NCBI GenBank assembly: GCA_035444205.1
Contig: DAOMOD010000163.1
Location: forward strand, 1-9,301
Length of the DNA stretch: 9,301 bases
From: DAOMOD01 sp035444205
GTDB taxonomy: Bacteria; Pseudomonadota; Gammaproteobacteria; Xanthomonadales; BPKI01
Reading direction: 5' to 3'
Made by a program: the position numbers and the translations under genes. Below the pieces are notes generated by a model, which was not told the DNA's origin, did no database searches, and saw only the letters and a program-made list of their open reading frames with translations. The stretch's first letter is position 1. Every line of letters starts with the position of its first letter. This document shows positions 1 through 7,440 of the stretch, one piece after another.

Positions 1-11
1 AGGGTTGGTCG

Positions 12-758
12 ATGGAAGGCGTACACGCAGGGCTTGATTTCAGTGCCAGGAAGGTCCTGGTGGTCGGCGGATCGAGTGGCATCGGCAACGGCATCGCCCA
101 CGCCTTCCGCTCGCTCGGCGCGCAGGTGCACGTCTGGGGCACGCGCGCGACGGCAGCGGACTACGCCGACAGCGACGGCTCGGACCTCCAGGGCCTGGGC
201 TACACCCAGGTCGACGTGTCGGACCCGGACGCGATCGCCGCCGCGCCGGCGCCGTTCGACGGGCTCGACGTGCTGGTGCTGTCGCAGGGCTCGGTGCTGT
301 ACAAGCGCCAGGAGTTCGAGCGCGCCGGCTGGGACAAGGTGATGGCGATCAACCTCGACAGCGTGATGCACTGTGCGCGCCGCTTCGAGGAGCAGCTCGA
401 ACGCAGTCGCGGCAGCGTGATCGTGGTCAGTTCGATCGCCGCCTACATGGCGACGCTCGGCACGCCCGCCTACGCCGCCTCCAAGGCCGGCGCGGTCAGC
501 CTGACCGCGACCCTGGCCCAGGCCTGGGCGCCGCGCGGGATCCGTGTCAACGGCATCGCGCCGGGCATGGTGGAAACCAAGTTGACCAAGGTCACCACGG
601 AGAACCCCCAGCGCCGCGAGCGCGCAATGTCGAAGATTCCGCTGAGCCGCTTCGGCCAGCCGCAGGACATGGCCGGGGTGGCGCTGTTCCTCGCCTCGCC
701 GCTCTCGGCCTACGTAACCGGCCAGACCATCGTCGTCGACGGTGGCCTGACCCTCTGA
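12..758 (+). CDS. SDR family NAD(P)-dependent oxidoreductase
   Basis: A classical short-chain dehydrogenase/reductase of 248 residues, the usual length for the family. It should be a cytoplasmic enzyme that interconverts a hydroxyl and a ketone using NAD(P). Visible motifs are the Rossmann glycine motif GGSSGIG at residues 19-25, the structural Asn in INLDS at N114, the catalytic Ser at S141, and YAASK giving Y154 and K158, with the normal 13-residue Ser-Tyr spacing. The C-terminal part has IRVNGIAPG and ends in VTGQTIVVDGG, both typical. The usual NNAG after strand 4 is replaced by LSQG. An Arg after strand 2 (GTR) weakly favours NADP(H). The ATG at 12 has AGGG at bases 1-4 as a possible ribosome binding site. 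A hydroxyacyl-CoA or alcohol dehydrogenase role is inferred from the neighbouring acyl-CoA dehydrogenase and ligase genes; the substrate is unknown. Confidence 0.93.
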   Translation: MEGVHAGLDFSARKVLVVGGSSGIGNGIAHAFRSLGAQVHVWGTRATAADYADSDGSDLQGLGYTQVDVSDPDAIAAAPAPFDGLDVLVLSQGSVLYKRQEFERAGWDKVMAINLDSVMHCARRFEEQLERSRGSVIVVSSIAAYMATLGTPAYAASKAGAVSLTATLAQAWAPRGIRVNGIAPGMVETKLTKVTTENPQRRERAMSKIPLSRFGQPQDMAGVALFLASPLSAYVTGQTIVVDGGLTL

Positions 759-779
759 CCGGAACAGATCACCCTGTCC

Positions 780-784
780 AGGAG
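780..784 (+). promoter_or_regulatory. Ribosome binding site of the acyl-CoA dehydrogenase gene
   Basis: AGGAG lies 8 bases before the ATG at 793 and supports that start. The gap after the SDR stop is only 34 bases, so the two genes are probably co-transcribed. Confidence 0.75.
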
Positions 785-792
785 ATGCAGCG

Positions 793-2019
793 ATGAATTT
801 CGAATACTCCCCCAAGGTCAAGGACCTGATCGCACGGCTAGAAGCGTTCATGGACGAACACGTCTACCCGATCGAGAAGGAGCGCGAGCAGTGGCAGCAC
901 GACCAGGCGAACAGGTGGCAGCCGTGGCCGGGCGTGGAGAAGATCAAGCAGGCCGCGCGTGACGCGGGCCTGTGGAACCTGTTCCTGCCGCACGAATACG
1001 CGCCGTGGAGCCCCGGCCTGACCAACCTCGAATACGCGCCGCTGGCCGAGATCATGGGCCGGGTGATCGCAAGCGCCGAGTTCTTCAACTGCAACGCGCC
1101 GGACACCGGCAACATGGAGGTGCTGGCCAAGTACGGCACGCCCGCGCAGCAGGAGCAGTGGCTCAAGCCGCTGCTGGCCGGCACGATCCGCTCGGCCTAT
1201 GTCATGACCGAGCCGCAGGTGGCCTCGTCGGACGCGACCAACATCGAGACCAGCATCGTCGCCGACGGCGATGACTACGTGATCAACGGGCGCAAGTGGT
1301 GGATCTCCGGCGCGATGGACCCGCGCTGCAAGCTGATGATCGTGTTCGGCAGGACGTTCGACGAAGGCCCGAGGCACGCGCGGCATTCGATGATCCTGGT
1401 GCCGGCGGACGCGGCGGGCGTGGAGATCGTGCGTCCGCTGAGCGTGTTCGGCCACTACCATTCGCCCGCCGGCCACGCCGAACTGCGCCTGGACAACGTG
1501 CGCGTGCCCAGGGAGAACATGGTGCTGGGCGAGGGGCGCGGTTTCGAGATCGCCCAGGGGCGCCTGGGCCCGGGCCGCATACACCACTGCATGCGTTCGA
1601 TCGGCCAGGCACAGCGGATGCTCGAGTACATGGCGCACCGCACCGAGAACCGCGTGGCCTTCGGCCGCAAGCTGTCGCAGCAGAGCAGCATCCGCCAGGA
1701 GGTGGCGCGCTCGTTCTGCGAGATCGAGCAGGCGCGCCTGCTCACGCTCAAGGCGGCCGATGCGATGGACCGCTACGGCAACAAGGTCGCCAAGGACCTG
1801 ATCGCCGCGATCAAGATAGTTGCGCCAGCGATGGCGCAGACCGTCGGCGACCGCGCGCTGCAGGTGCACGGCGGGATGGGCGTGAGCGGCGACACGCCGA
1901 TCGCGGGCCTGTTCCTGACCAACCGCTACGTGCGCCTGACCGATGGCCCGGACGAAGTGCACATGGCGCAGCTGGGCAAGCTGAAGATCGAAGAGTACGC
2001 AGGCAAGCCGCTGCGCTGA
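793..2019 (+). CDS. Acyl-CoA dehydrogenase family protein (ACAD10/ACAD11-like)
   Basis: A 408-residue flavoprotein of the acyl-CoA dehydrogenase superfamily, expected to introduce an alpha,beta double bond into an acyl-CoA and pass electrons from FAD to electron-transfer flavoprotein. It has the all-alpha N-terminal domain, the central beta domain with YVMTEPQVASSDATN from residue 136, RVAFGRK at 287-293, and the FAD-contacting VHGGMGVSG at 358-366. The end carries LTDGPDEVH at 382-390. That places D384 where medium-chain enzymes have the catalytic Glu of their YEG motif. The DGPDEVH ending and the VASSDATN form are, from memory, marks of the ACAD10/ACAD11-like branch. A phosphotransferase-type kinase sometimes accompanies that branch, but none is seen here. 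The substrate is not readable. Its position between an SDR gene and transporter and ligase genes supports a role in acyl-CoA catabolism. Confidence 0.92.
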   Translation: MNFEYSPKVKDLIARLEAFMDEHVYPIEKEREQWQHDQANRWQPWPGVEKIKQAARDAGLWNLFLPHEYAPWSPGLTNLEYAPLAEIMGRVIASAEFFNCNAPDTGNMEVLAKYGTPAQQEQWLKPLLAGTIRSAYVMTEPQVASSDATNIETSIVADGDDYVINGRKWWISGAMDPRCKLMIVFGRTFDEGPRHARHSMILVPADAAGVEIVRPLSVFGHYHSPAGHAELRLDNVRVPRENMVLGEGRGFEIAQGRLGPGRIHHCMRSIGQAQRMLEYMAHRTENRVAFGRKLSQQSSIRQEVARSFCEIEQARLLTLKAADAMDRYGNKVAKDLIAAIKIVAPAMAQTVGDRALQVHGGMGVSGDTPIAGLFLTNRYVRLTDGPDEVHMAQLGKLKIEEYAGKPLR

Positions 2020-2071
2020 TCGTGTCCTGAACCAGTCGCGTTGGCGTGCGCGCCGACGCGGCTGCAGTCCT

Positions 2072-2084
2072 GGAGAGGGAAGAG
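2072..2084 (+). promoter_or_regulatory. Purine-rich ribosome binding site that fixes the MFS start
   Basis: The stretch GGAGAGGGAAGAG directly precedes the ATG at 2085. An in-frame GTG at 2046 would add 13 residues, but it has no comparable site and would place this purine run inside the coding region, so ATG 2085 is preferred. Confidence 0.7.
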
Positions 2085-3446
2085 ATGTCCAGCGAAGCCA
2101 GTGTCGGGAAAATGAAGGTGTCCCCCGTGGGATTCCGCAGCTGGTGGATGGTCTGGGTACTGTTCTCCCTGTACGTGTTCTCCTGGCTCGATCGCCTGAT
2201 CATCAGCATGCTTGTGGAGCCGATCAAGGCCGATCTGGGCATGAGCGACTTCCAGATGAGCCTGGTGCTCGGTCCGGCGTTCGCGATTGCCTATGCCCTG
2301 TTCGGCCTCCCCCTGGGCTGGGCCGTCGATCGCTACCCGCGGCGCTGGATCGTGTTCTTCGGGGTGTCGCTCTGGGGGCTGGCGACGGCGGCCTGCGGCC
2401 TGGCGCAATCGTTCGAGGAGTTGCTGCTGGCGCGGGTCTTCGTGGGTGTCGGCGAGGCCTGCCTCATTCCCGCGGCGTACTCGCTGCTGGCCGACGAGTT
2501 TCCGCGCGACCGCCTGACGCTGGCCGCGTCGACCTTCCAGATGGGTGGCAAGGTCGGCTCCGCAGCAGCGTTCGGGCTGGGCGCGCTGGCGATTGCCTAT
2601 GCCGATTCCCTTCACGCACGCGGCGTGAGTTGGCCGATCGTGGGCGATCCCGAGAGCTGGCAGCGGGTGATGATGATGGTCGGCCTGCCGGGCCTGGTGC
2701 TGGCCGGCCTGGTGTTCACGTTCCGTGAGCCGGCCCGCCGTGGCGTGCTCGCGGCCGCCAAGGGCGACAACGACAGCAAGGGTGCGTTGTATTCCTTCCT
2801 GCGCGCCAACTGGCGACTGATCGGCCTGATGATGGTCTGCTTCTCGGCGCTGGCGCTGATCGGCTACAGCCTGACCTCGTGGGTGCCGTCCTACATCACC
2901 CGTCGTTTCGGATGGGCACCGGCCCAGTACGGGCCGGCGCTGAGCGCCATGAACGTGATCTCGGCCATCTGGCTGGTGGTCAACGGGCGCCTGGTCGACC
3001 GCTTCTTCCGGCGCGGGATGAAGGATGCCCACATGCGCTTCTACAGCTGGCTGCTGATGCTGCTGGCGCCGGCGGTGTTGCTGCTGTTCGTGGTGTCCAA
3101 CCCGTGGGTGTTCCTGGCGCTGTACTGCGTCGTGCAGTTCATCACCGTGCCGTTCATGGTCTACGTGTCGTCGATCATCGCGCTGATGGCGCCCAACATC
3201 ATCCGCGGCCAGCTGATCGCGCTGTTCCTGTTCGTGTTCACGACCCTGGGCATGGGCGCCGGCCCGACCCTGGTCGGCGCGATCACCGATTTCGTGTTCG
3301 CCGACGAGCAACGCCTGGGCTCGTCGTTGATGATCGTGGTGGTGGGGTGTTTCGTCATCGCCCTGGTGGCGATGCGCATGTCGCTGCGCTACCTCGGCCC
3401 TTCGATCGTGCGGGCCGAGGCGGCCGGCCTGGGCGACAGCACCTGA
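2085..3446 (+). CDS. MFS transporter, spinster-type
   Basis: A 453-residue inner-membrane major facilitator with about twelve hydrophobic segments. The first segment (about residues 20-44) has the WLDR motif at 34-37, followed by VEPIKADLGMSDFQ, as in many bacterial spinster-like transporters. The signature loop between helices 2 and 3 reads GWAVDRYPRR at 78-87, matching MFS motif A. The helix-4 region has ARVFVGVGEACLIPAAYSLL and then ADEFPRDR, also characteristic. Proteins of this group are often found beside catabolic genes for hydrophobic or aromatic acids. Uptake of the pathway substrate is the simplest inference, but efflux cannot be excluded. It lies 65 bases after the acyl-CoA dehydrogenase gene and 43 bases before the ligase start, consistent with one operon. 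Confidence 0.92.
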   Translation: MSSEASVGKMKVSPVGFRSWWMVWVLFSLYVFSWLDRLIISMLVEPIKADLGMSDFQMSLVLGPAFAIAYALFGLPLGWAVDRYPRRWIVFFGVSLWGLATAACGLAQSFEELLLARVFVGVGEACLIPAAYSLLADEFPRDRLTLAASTFQMGGKVGSAAAFGLGALAIAYADSLHARGVSWPIVGDPESWQRVMMMVGLPGLVLAGLVFTFREPARRGVLAAAKGDNDSKGALYSFLRANWRLIGLMMVCFSALALIGYSLTSWVPSYITRRFGWAPAQYGPALSAMNVISAIWLVVNGRLVDRFFRRGMKDAHMRFYSWLLMLLAPAVLLLFVVSNPWVFLALYCVVQFITVPFMVYVSSIIALMAPNIIRGQLIALFLFVFTTLGMGAGPTLVGAITDFVFADEQRLGSSLMIVVVGCFVIALVAMRMSLRYLGPSIVRAEAAGLGDST

Positions 3447-3476
3447 GTCGTACCGGGCCGAAGCATCGAGACCGTT

Positions 3477-3481
3477 GGAGG
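3477..3481 (+). promoter_or_regulatory. Ribosome binding site that fixes the acyl-CoA ligase start
   Basis: GGAGG ends 8 bases before the ATG at 3490. The in-frame TTG at 3475 overlaps this site and is therefore an unlikely start. Confidence 0.78.
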
Positions 3482-3489
3482 CAACGAGC

Positions 3490-5037
3490 ATGTCACTGGT
3501 TGTGGAAGGCTATTCCCCGGAACGTCTGCGCACTCTGGCGCTGGCCGATGAGCGCGTGCGCCTGGACTGGGCGGCGCTGGACCGGCTGCTCGACCGGGCC
3601 ACGAACGCAATCCTGGCCCTGGACCTGGGCGAGCAGCGCCGCGTGGCGGTGTACTCGGGCAACTGCGCCGAGGCAGTCATCGCCTATGCGTCGTGCCTGC
3701 TCGCCGGTGCCTCCAGCGTGCCGGTCAACTACCACCTGACCGAAGACGAGCTGGTCTACATCCTGCAAGACTCGGGCGCGCGCGCGCTGCTGGTGGGCCC
3801 CGGGATGCAGGAGGTCGGACTGGCCGCGGCCAGGCGCTGCGGCATCGAGACCGTTGTGGGATGGCGGTGCCCGCCGACGCCCGGGCTGATCGCGTGGGAG
3901 GCGTGGCTGGAGGCGGCTTCGCCCGCGCCCCCGCCGGACGCGATGGTGCCGCTGCCGCACCTGCACTACACCTCCGGCACCACCGGCACGCCCAAGGCGA
4001 CCGAAACCCCTCCGGCCTATTTCCCGCCGGCCGATACGGTCCGCGACTACGTCGCCGCGCAGCACGTGCGCTCGGCGGTGCTGCCGCAGGGGCCGGGCAT
4101 CGTGGCCGGACCGCTCTACCACACCGGTCCACTGACCATGGTGCGGGCGATGCTGGGCGGCTGTCCGCTGGTCACGATGGACGCGTTCGACCCCGAGCGC
4201 GTGCTCCAGACCATCCAGGATGAGCGGATCGAGGCCACGGTCATGGTGCCAACGCACTTCCAGCGCCTGCTTTCGCTTCCGGCCGACGTGCGGGCGCGCT
4301 ACGACGTCTCGTCGATGAAGCGCATGGCGCACACCGGCGCAGCCTGCCCGGCGGAGGTGAAGCGGCAGATGATCGAATGGTTCGGACCGGTGCTGGTCGA
4401 GGCCTACGGTGGCACCGAGTCGGGCACCACCAACATGATCACCTCGGAGGAGTGGCTGCGAAAGCCCGGATCGGTCGGGCGCGCGGTGGCGCCGTTCGAG
4501 ATGGTGATCCTGTCGGACGATGGCCGGGAGCTGGGCCCGAACCAGACCGGGCAGGTGTACTTCCGCGACGCGACCGGGCGCGGCATCGTGTATCGCAACG
4601 ACCCGGTCAAGACGGCCGAGGTGCACGCGGCGCCGGGCGTGTTCACGCTCGGCGAGGTTGGCCATGTCGACGACGAGGGTTACCTGTACATCACCGACCG
4701 CGCGTCGGACATGATCATCAGCGGTGGCGTGAACATCTATCCGGCCGAAGTCGAGCAGGTACTGCTACAGCATCCGCAGGTGGCCGATGCCGTCGTGATC
4801 GGCGTGCCGAACCGCGAGATGGGCGAGGAGGTCAAGGCGCTGGTGGTGCCCGCGGATCCCGGCGTGCCGGCGTCGGCGGAGGAGCTCAACGAGTTCTGCC
4901 GCCGCCACCTGGCTGGCTACAAGTGCCCGCGCTCCTACGAGTTCCACCAGGACATCGGACGCAATGCGATGGGCAAGATCAACAAGAAGGAGCTCAAGCG
5001 GCGCTACTGGCCGACGGAGCGGATGATCGGCGGGTAG
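3490..5037 (+). CDS. AMP-forming acyl-CoA synthetase (class I adenylate-forming enzyme)
   Basis: A 515-residue acid-CoA ligase that would make an acyl-AMP from a carboxylic acid and ATP and then the CoA thioester. Core motifs are in order. The phosphate-binding loop is YTSGTTGTPKATE at 160-172. GPLYHTGP follows in the middle of the large domain. The adenine-binding A5 motif YGGTE is at 306-310. The A7 region LGEVGHVDDEGYLYITDR is at 387-404, and the hinge region SGGVNIYPAEVE at 411-422. The C-terminal catalytic lysine is K496 in NAMGKINKKEL. The A7 region has LGE where most family members have TGD, a conservative Asp-to-Glu change. The length is typical and there is no signal peptide, so the enzyme is cytoplasmic. 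Substrate class (fatty, aromatic, terpenoid or steroid acid) cannot be told from the sequence. As the last gene of the left block it supplies the substrate for the acyl-CoA dehydrogenase encoded upstream. Confidence 0.93.
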   Translation: MSLVVEGYSPERLRTLALADERVRLDWAALDRLLDRATNAILALDLGEQRRVAVYSGNCAEAVIAYASCLLAGASSVPVNYHLTEDELVYILQDSGARALLVGPGMQEVGLAAARRCGIETVVGWRCPPTPGLIAWEAWLEAASPAPPPDAMVPLPHLHYTSGTTGTPKATETPPAYFPPADTVRDYVAAQHVRSAVLPQGPGIVAGPLYHTGPLTMVRAMLGGCPLVTMDAFDPERVLQTIQDERIEATVMVPTHFQRLLSLPADVRARYDVSSMKRMAHTGAACPAEVKRQMIEWFGPVLVEAYGGTESGTTNMITSEEWLRKPGSVGRAVAPFEMVILSDDGRELGPNQTGQVYFRDATGRGIVYRNDPVKTAEVHAAPGVFTLGEVGHVDDEGYLYITDRASDMIISGGVNIYPAEVEQVLLQHPQVADAVVIGVPNREMGEEVKALVVPADPGVPASAEELNEFCRRHLAGYKCPRSYEFHQDIGRNAMGKINKKELKRRYWPTERMIGG

Positions 5038-5040
5038 CCG

Positions 5041-5052
5041 GCCGGGCCCGGC
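5041..5052. repeat. Perfect 12-base palindrome after the ligase gene
   Basis: GCCGGGCCCGGC reads the same on both strands and starts three bases after the ligase stop codon. No T-run follows on the + strand, so it is not a standard intrinsic terminator. It may stabilise the mRNA end or simply reflect the high GC content. Confidence 0.5.
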
Positions 5053-5065
5053 GACGGCGCGCGTG

Positions 5066-5093
5066 TTGACGGGCCGCGAAGAAACTGCACAAT
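5066..5093 (+). promoter_or_regulatory. Candidate sigma-70-like promoter for the PQQ dehydrogenase pair
   Basis: TTGACG at 5066-5071 and CACAAT at 5088-5093 are separated by 16 bases. They match the consensus hexamers at five and four of six positions. The -10 box lies in a locally AT-rich patch (5079-5107, 19 of 29 bases A or T), which stands out in this GC-rich DNA. If used, the transcript would have an untranslated leader of about 190-200 bases before the ATG at 5296. This is a weak, sequence-only prediction. Confidence 0.3.
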
Positions 5094-5110
5094 GGTGTAA
5101 AAAGTAGCGA

Positions 5111-5172
5111 TCCTGCCGGCGACCCGTCGATGGCAGGAGCCCCGCGGGACCCTGCAACGGGATCTGGCGGGG
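5111..5172 (+). other. Inverted repeats in the leader of the PQQ dehydrogenase gene
   Basis: Two possible stem-loops follow each other. TCCTGCC (5111-5117) pairs with GGCAGGA (5132-5138) around a 14-base loop. CCCCGC (5140-5145) pairs with GCGGGG (5167-5172) and encloses a smaller CCC/GGG stem (5150-5152 with 5159-5161). GATCC at 5109-5113 could also pair with GGATC at 5160-5164, giving an alternative fold. I do not recognise a known riboswitch class. High GC raises the chance rate of such pairings, so a regulatory RNA is only a possibility. Confidence 0.3.
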
Positions 5173-5254
5173 GAGAACGCTTCCGGTGCCGGCGTCCGGC
5201 GGACTTCCGGGGCCGCACGAGGCCGCCCCCAGGGGCGACCAGAAGTATCGCCAC

Positions 5255-5274
5255 GGCCGGCCTTGCGGCCGGCC
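5255..5274 (+). other. GC-rich hairpin just upstream of the PQQ dehydrogenase ribosome binding site
   Basis: GGCCGGCC (5255-5262) and GGCCGGCC (5267-5274) form an 8-base-pair, all-GC stem with the loop TTGC. The stem ends five bases before the purine-rich ribosome binding site at 5280. No T-run follows, so it is not a classical terminator. It could affect translation initiation or mRNA stability. Confidence 0.5.
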
Positions 5275-5279
5275 AGCAA

Positions 5280-5286
5280 GAGGGAG
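5280..5286 (+). promoter_or_regulatory. Ribosome binding site that fixes the first PQQ dehydrogenase start
   Basis: GAGGGAG lies 9 bases before the ATG at 5296. An in-frame TTG at 5263 would place the ribosome binding site inside the coding region and start within the hairpin loop, so it was rejected. Confidence 0.75.
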
Positions 5287-5295
5287 TGCCAACGG

Positions 5296-7440
5296 ATGTC
5301 TATCAATCTCAGCAAGTTGATCGGGGTGGGGTACGTGGCCGCCGCGATGCTCATCGTTTCGACCCTGAGCGGCTGCGCCGACAGGGCGGTCGCGCCGGAC
5401 GCGGTCGCGCAGGCAGGTGCGGTGGAAGGCGCGAACTGGTCGTCGTTCGGCGGCGATTGGCGCGAGAACCACTACAGTCCGCTAGAGCAGATCAACGACG
5501 GCAATGTCTCGCGCCTGGGCCTGGCCTGGTCCTACGACCTGCCGGTGACCATGAACGGCCTGGGCACGCCGCTGGCCATCGACGGGATCCTGTACTTCCC
5601 GGTCGGCCACAGCGTCATCCACGCGATGGACGCGAGAACCGGCAAACTGCTCTGGAAGTACGACCCCGACGTCTATTCGGCCGCGCGCCACAAGCTGCGG
5701 GCTGGCTGGCCGATCCGCGGCGTGGGCTACTGGGAAGGGAAGATCTTCGCCGGCACCCTCGACGGCCGCCTGATCGCGCTCGACGCGAAGGACGGCAGCC
5801 TGCTCTGGACGGCGATGACCGTCGACCCGGACGACTACCGCTACATCACCGGTCCGCCGTGGGTCATGAACGGCAAGGTCATCATCGGCCACGGCGGCGC
5901 GGACTACTCCCCGGTCCGCGGCTACGTCACTGCCTACGACGCCGAGACCGGCGAGCAGGCGTGGCGCTTCTACACCGTTCCGGGCAACCCCGCTGACGGC
6001 TTCGAGAGCGAGGCCATGGAAATGGCGGCCAAGACCTGGACCGGCGAGTGGTGGAAATTCGGCGGTGGCGGCACCGTTTGGCACGCCATGGCCTACGACC
6101 AGAAGTACAACCGCATCTACCTGGGCACCGGCAATGCCTCGCCGTGGAACCAGAAGATCTTCAGCCCCGACGGCGGCGACAACCTGTTCCTGGCTTCCGT
6201 GGTCGCGCTCGATGCCGACACCGGTGAATACATCTGGCACTACCAGACCAACCCCGGCGAGACCTGGGACTACAACTCGAACATGGACATCGAGCTGGCC
6301 GAGCTGGAAATCGACGGCGAGCTGCGCGACGTGATCCTGCATGCGCCGAAGAACGGCTTCTTCTACGTGATCGACCGCAAGGACGGCAAGCTGATCTCGG
6401 CCGACCAGTTCGCGAACACCGTCACCTGGGCCGAGCGCATCGACATGGCAACCGGCCGTCCGGTCGAGAATCCCGACGCGCGCTATCGCGACGGCAAGGT
6501 GTGGATCGGCTGGCCGGGCCAGTGGGGCGCGCATCCGGTCGCGGCGATGTCCTTCAGCCGCAAGACCGGGTTGGTCTACATCCCGACGACCGAGTCTTAC
6601 ACCGTCTACTCCGATCCGCCGGACATCGAGGGGTGGACGCACCCGCCGGGCATGCGGGTGAGCTCGGGCATCGGGCCGACGCCGGCCAACATTCCGCCGC
6701 AGCCTCCGCCGAGCAGCTACCTGCAGGCGTGGGATCCGGTCGCCAAGCGCCGGGTATGGGAAGTGCCGCTGATCGGCATGCAGAACGGCGCGACCCTTGC
6801 GACCGGCGGCAATCTCGTGTTCCAGGGCCAGGTGACCGGCGAACTGTCTGCCTACGCCGCCGACACCGGCACCAAGCTCTGGTCGTTCGACGCGCAAGTG
6901 GGCGTCGCCGCGCAGCCGATCAGCTACCTGGTCGACGGCAAGCAGTACATCACCGTCCTCGCCGGATGGCGCGGCACTGGCCTCGGCGGCACGGGCAAGG
7001 AGTGGAACTACTACACGCAGAAGCGCCACGTGCTGACCTTCGTGCTCGACGGCGACCAGACGCTGCCGCCGTTCGAACACGTGGAGCCGCCGCTGCTCGA
7101 CGATCCGAACCTGGTCATCGACGACGCCAAGGCCGAACTGGGTCGAGAGGTGTTCCATCGCAACTGCCACGTTTGCCACGGGCCGCGCCTGCTCTCGGGC
7201 GGTGCCGCGCCGGACATGCGTCGCGCGGGTACGCCGATGAGCGTCGAATCGCTGGCGGCCGTGCTCCAGCAGGGCGCGCTGGTGTCCAGGGGCATGCCGC
7301 AGTTCGAGGAAATGCCCGACGCCGAGGTCGAAGGCCTGGTGCACTACATCCGGCGCGGCGCACGCGAAGCGATCGCGGCCGAAGCCGCCAAGGCCGAAGC
7401 CGCCAAGGCAGCGGGCGACGGCGCGGACAGCACAAAATGA
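5296..7440 (+). CDS. PQQ-dependent dehydrogenase with C-terminal cytochrome c domain, predicted lipoprotein
   Basis: A 714-residue quinohemoprotein. It should oxidise an alcohol (or aldehyde) in the periplasm with PQQ and pass electrons to its own haem. Residues 1-27 form a lipoprotein signal ending LSGC; lipidated C27 is followed by Ala, which favours outer-membrane sorting. The beta-propeller (about 45-590) has repeated tryptophan-docking motifs such as GRLIALDA, GYVTAYDAETGEQAW and ALDADTGEYIWHY. It also has GGGGTVW (W262), TGN (N280), the likely catalytic Asp in ETWDY (D325) and APKNG (K352). The haem site is CHVCH at 624-628, with likely axial M667 in RGMPQF. Unusual points: no cysteine in the propeller, so no vicinal disulfide; GGADYSPVRG (D203) where relatives have GGAE plus two residues before VRG; and an AEAAK-repeat tail. 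Its stop codon overlaps the start of a paralogous gene. The substrate is unknown. Confidence 0.92.
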   Translation: MSINLSKLIGVGYVAAAMLIVSTLSGCADRAVAPDAVAQAGAVEGANWSSFGGDWRENHYSPLEQINDGNVSRLGLAWSYDLPVTMNGLGTPLAIDGILYFPVGHSVIHAMDARTGKLLWKYDPDVYSAARHKLRAGWPIRGVGYWEGKIFAGTLDGRLIALDAKDGSLLWTAMTVDPDDYRYITGPPWVMNGKVIIGHGGADYSPVRGYVTAYDAETGEQAWRFYTVPGNPADGFESEAMEMAAKTWTGEWWKFGGGGTVWHAMAYDQKYNRIYLGTGNASPWNQKIFSPDGGDNLFLASVVALDADTGEYIWHYQTNPGETWDYNSNMDIELAELEIDGELRDVILHAPKNGFFYVIDRKDGKLISADQFANTVTWAERIDMATGRPVENPDARYRDGKVWIGWPGQWGAHPVAAMSFSRKTGLVYIPTTESYTVYSDPPDIEGWTHPPGMRVSSGIGPTPANIPPQPPPSSYLQAWDPVAKRRVWEVPLIGMQNGATLATGGNLVFQGQVTGELSAYAADTGTKLWSFDAQVGVAAQPISYLVDGKQYITVLAGWRGTGLGGTGKEWNYYTQKRHVLTFVLDGDQTLPPFEHVEPPLLDDPNLVIDDAKAELGREVFHRNCHVCHGPRLLSGGAAPDMRRAGTPMSVESLAAVLQQGALVSRGMPQFEEMPDAEVEGLVHYIRRGAREAIAAEAAKAEAAKAAGDGADSTK
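7378..7407 (+). repeat. Two tandem 15-base copies encoding AEAAK-AEAAK
   Basis: GCCGAAGCCGCCAAG occurs twice in direct succession near the 3' end of the first PQQ dehydrogenase gene. It encodes residues 695-704 as AEAAKAEAAK, followed by AAGDGADSTK. The repeat should form a charged helix or linker after the cytochrome domain. Being in frame, it probably arose by slippage or short duplication without breaking the gene. Confidence 0.85.

Noticed and set aside
1926..3491. Long open frame on the minus strand, 521 codons, opposite the MFS gene
   Set aside because: It is rich in His, Gln and Arg with low complexity and no domain, and it lies over a clear transporter gene.
3463..3856. 15-base exact direct repeat GCATCGAGACCGTTG at 3463-3477 and 3842-3856
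   Set aside because: One copy is next to the ligase ribosome binding site and the other is inside its coding region. There is no target-site or mobile-element context, and one such match in 9 kb of GC-biased DNA is plausible by chance.
5038..5110. Intrinsic terminator after the acyl-CoA ligase gene
   Set aside because: The palindrome at 5041-5052 has no loop and no following T-run, and the A-rich patch at 5097-5103 is too distant from it.
5038..5295. A small PQQ precursor peptide gene (pqqA-like) in the gap
   Set aside because: No short frame with a ribosome binding site and the Glu-x-x-x-Tyr motif of that peptide was seen.
5130..5996. Open frame on the plus strand starting in the leader before the PQQ dehydrogenase
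   Set aside because: It overlaps the real gene out of frame, has an Arg/Gly/Pro-rich translation with no motif, and has no convincing ribosome binding site.
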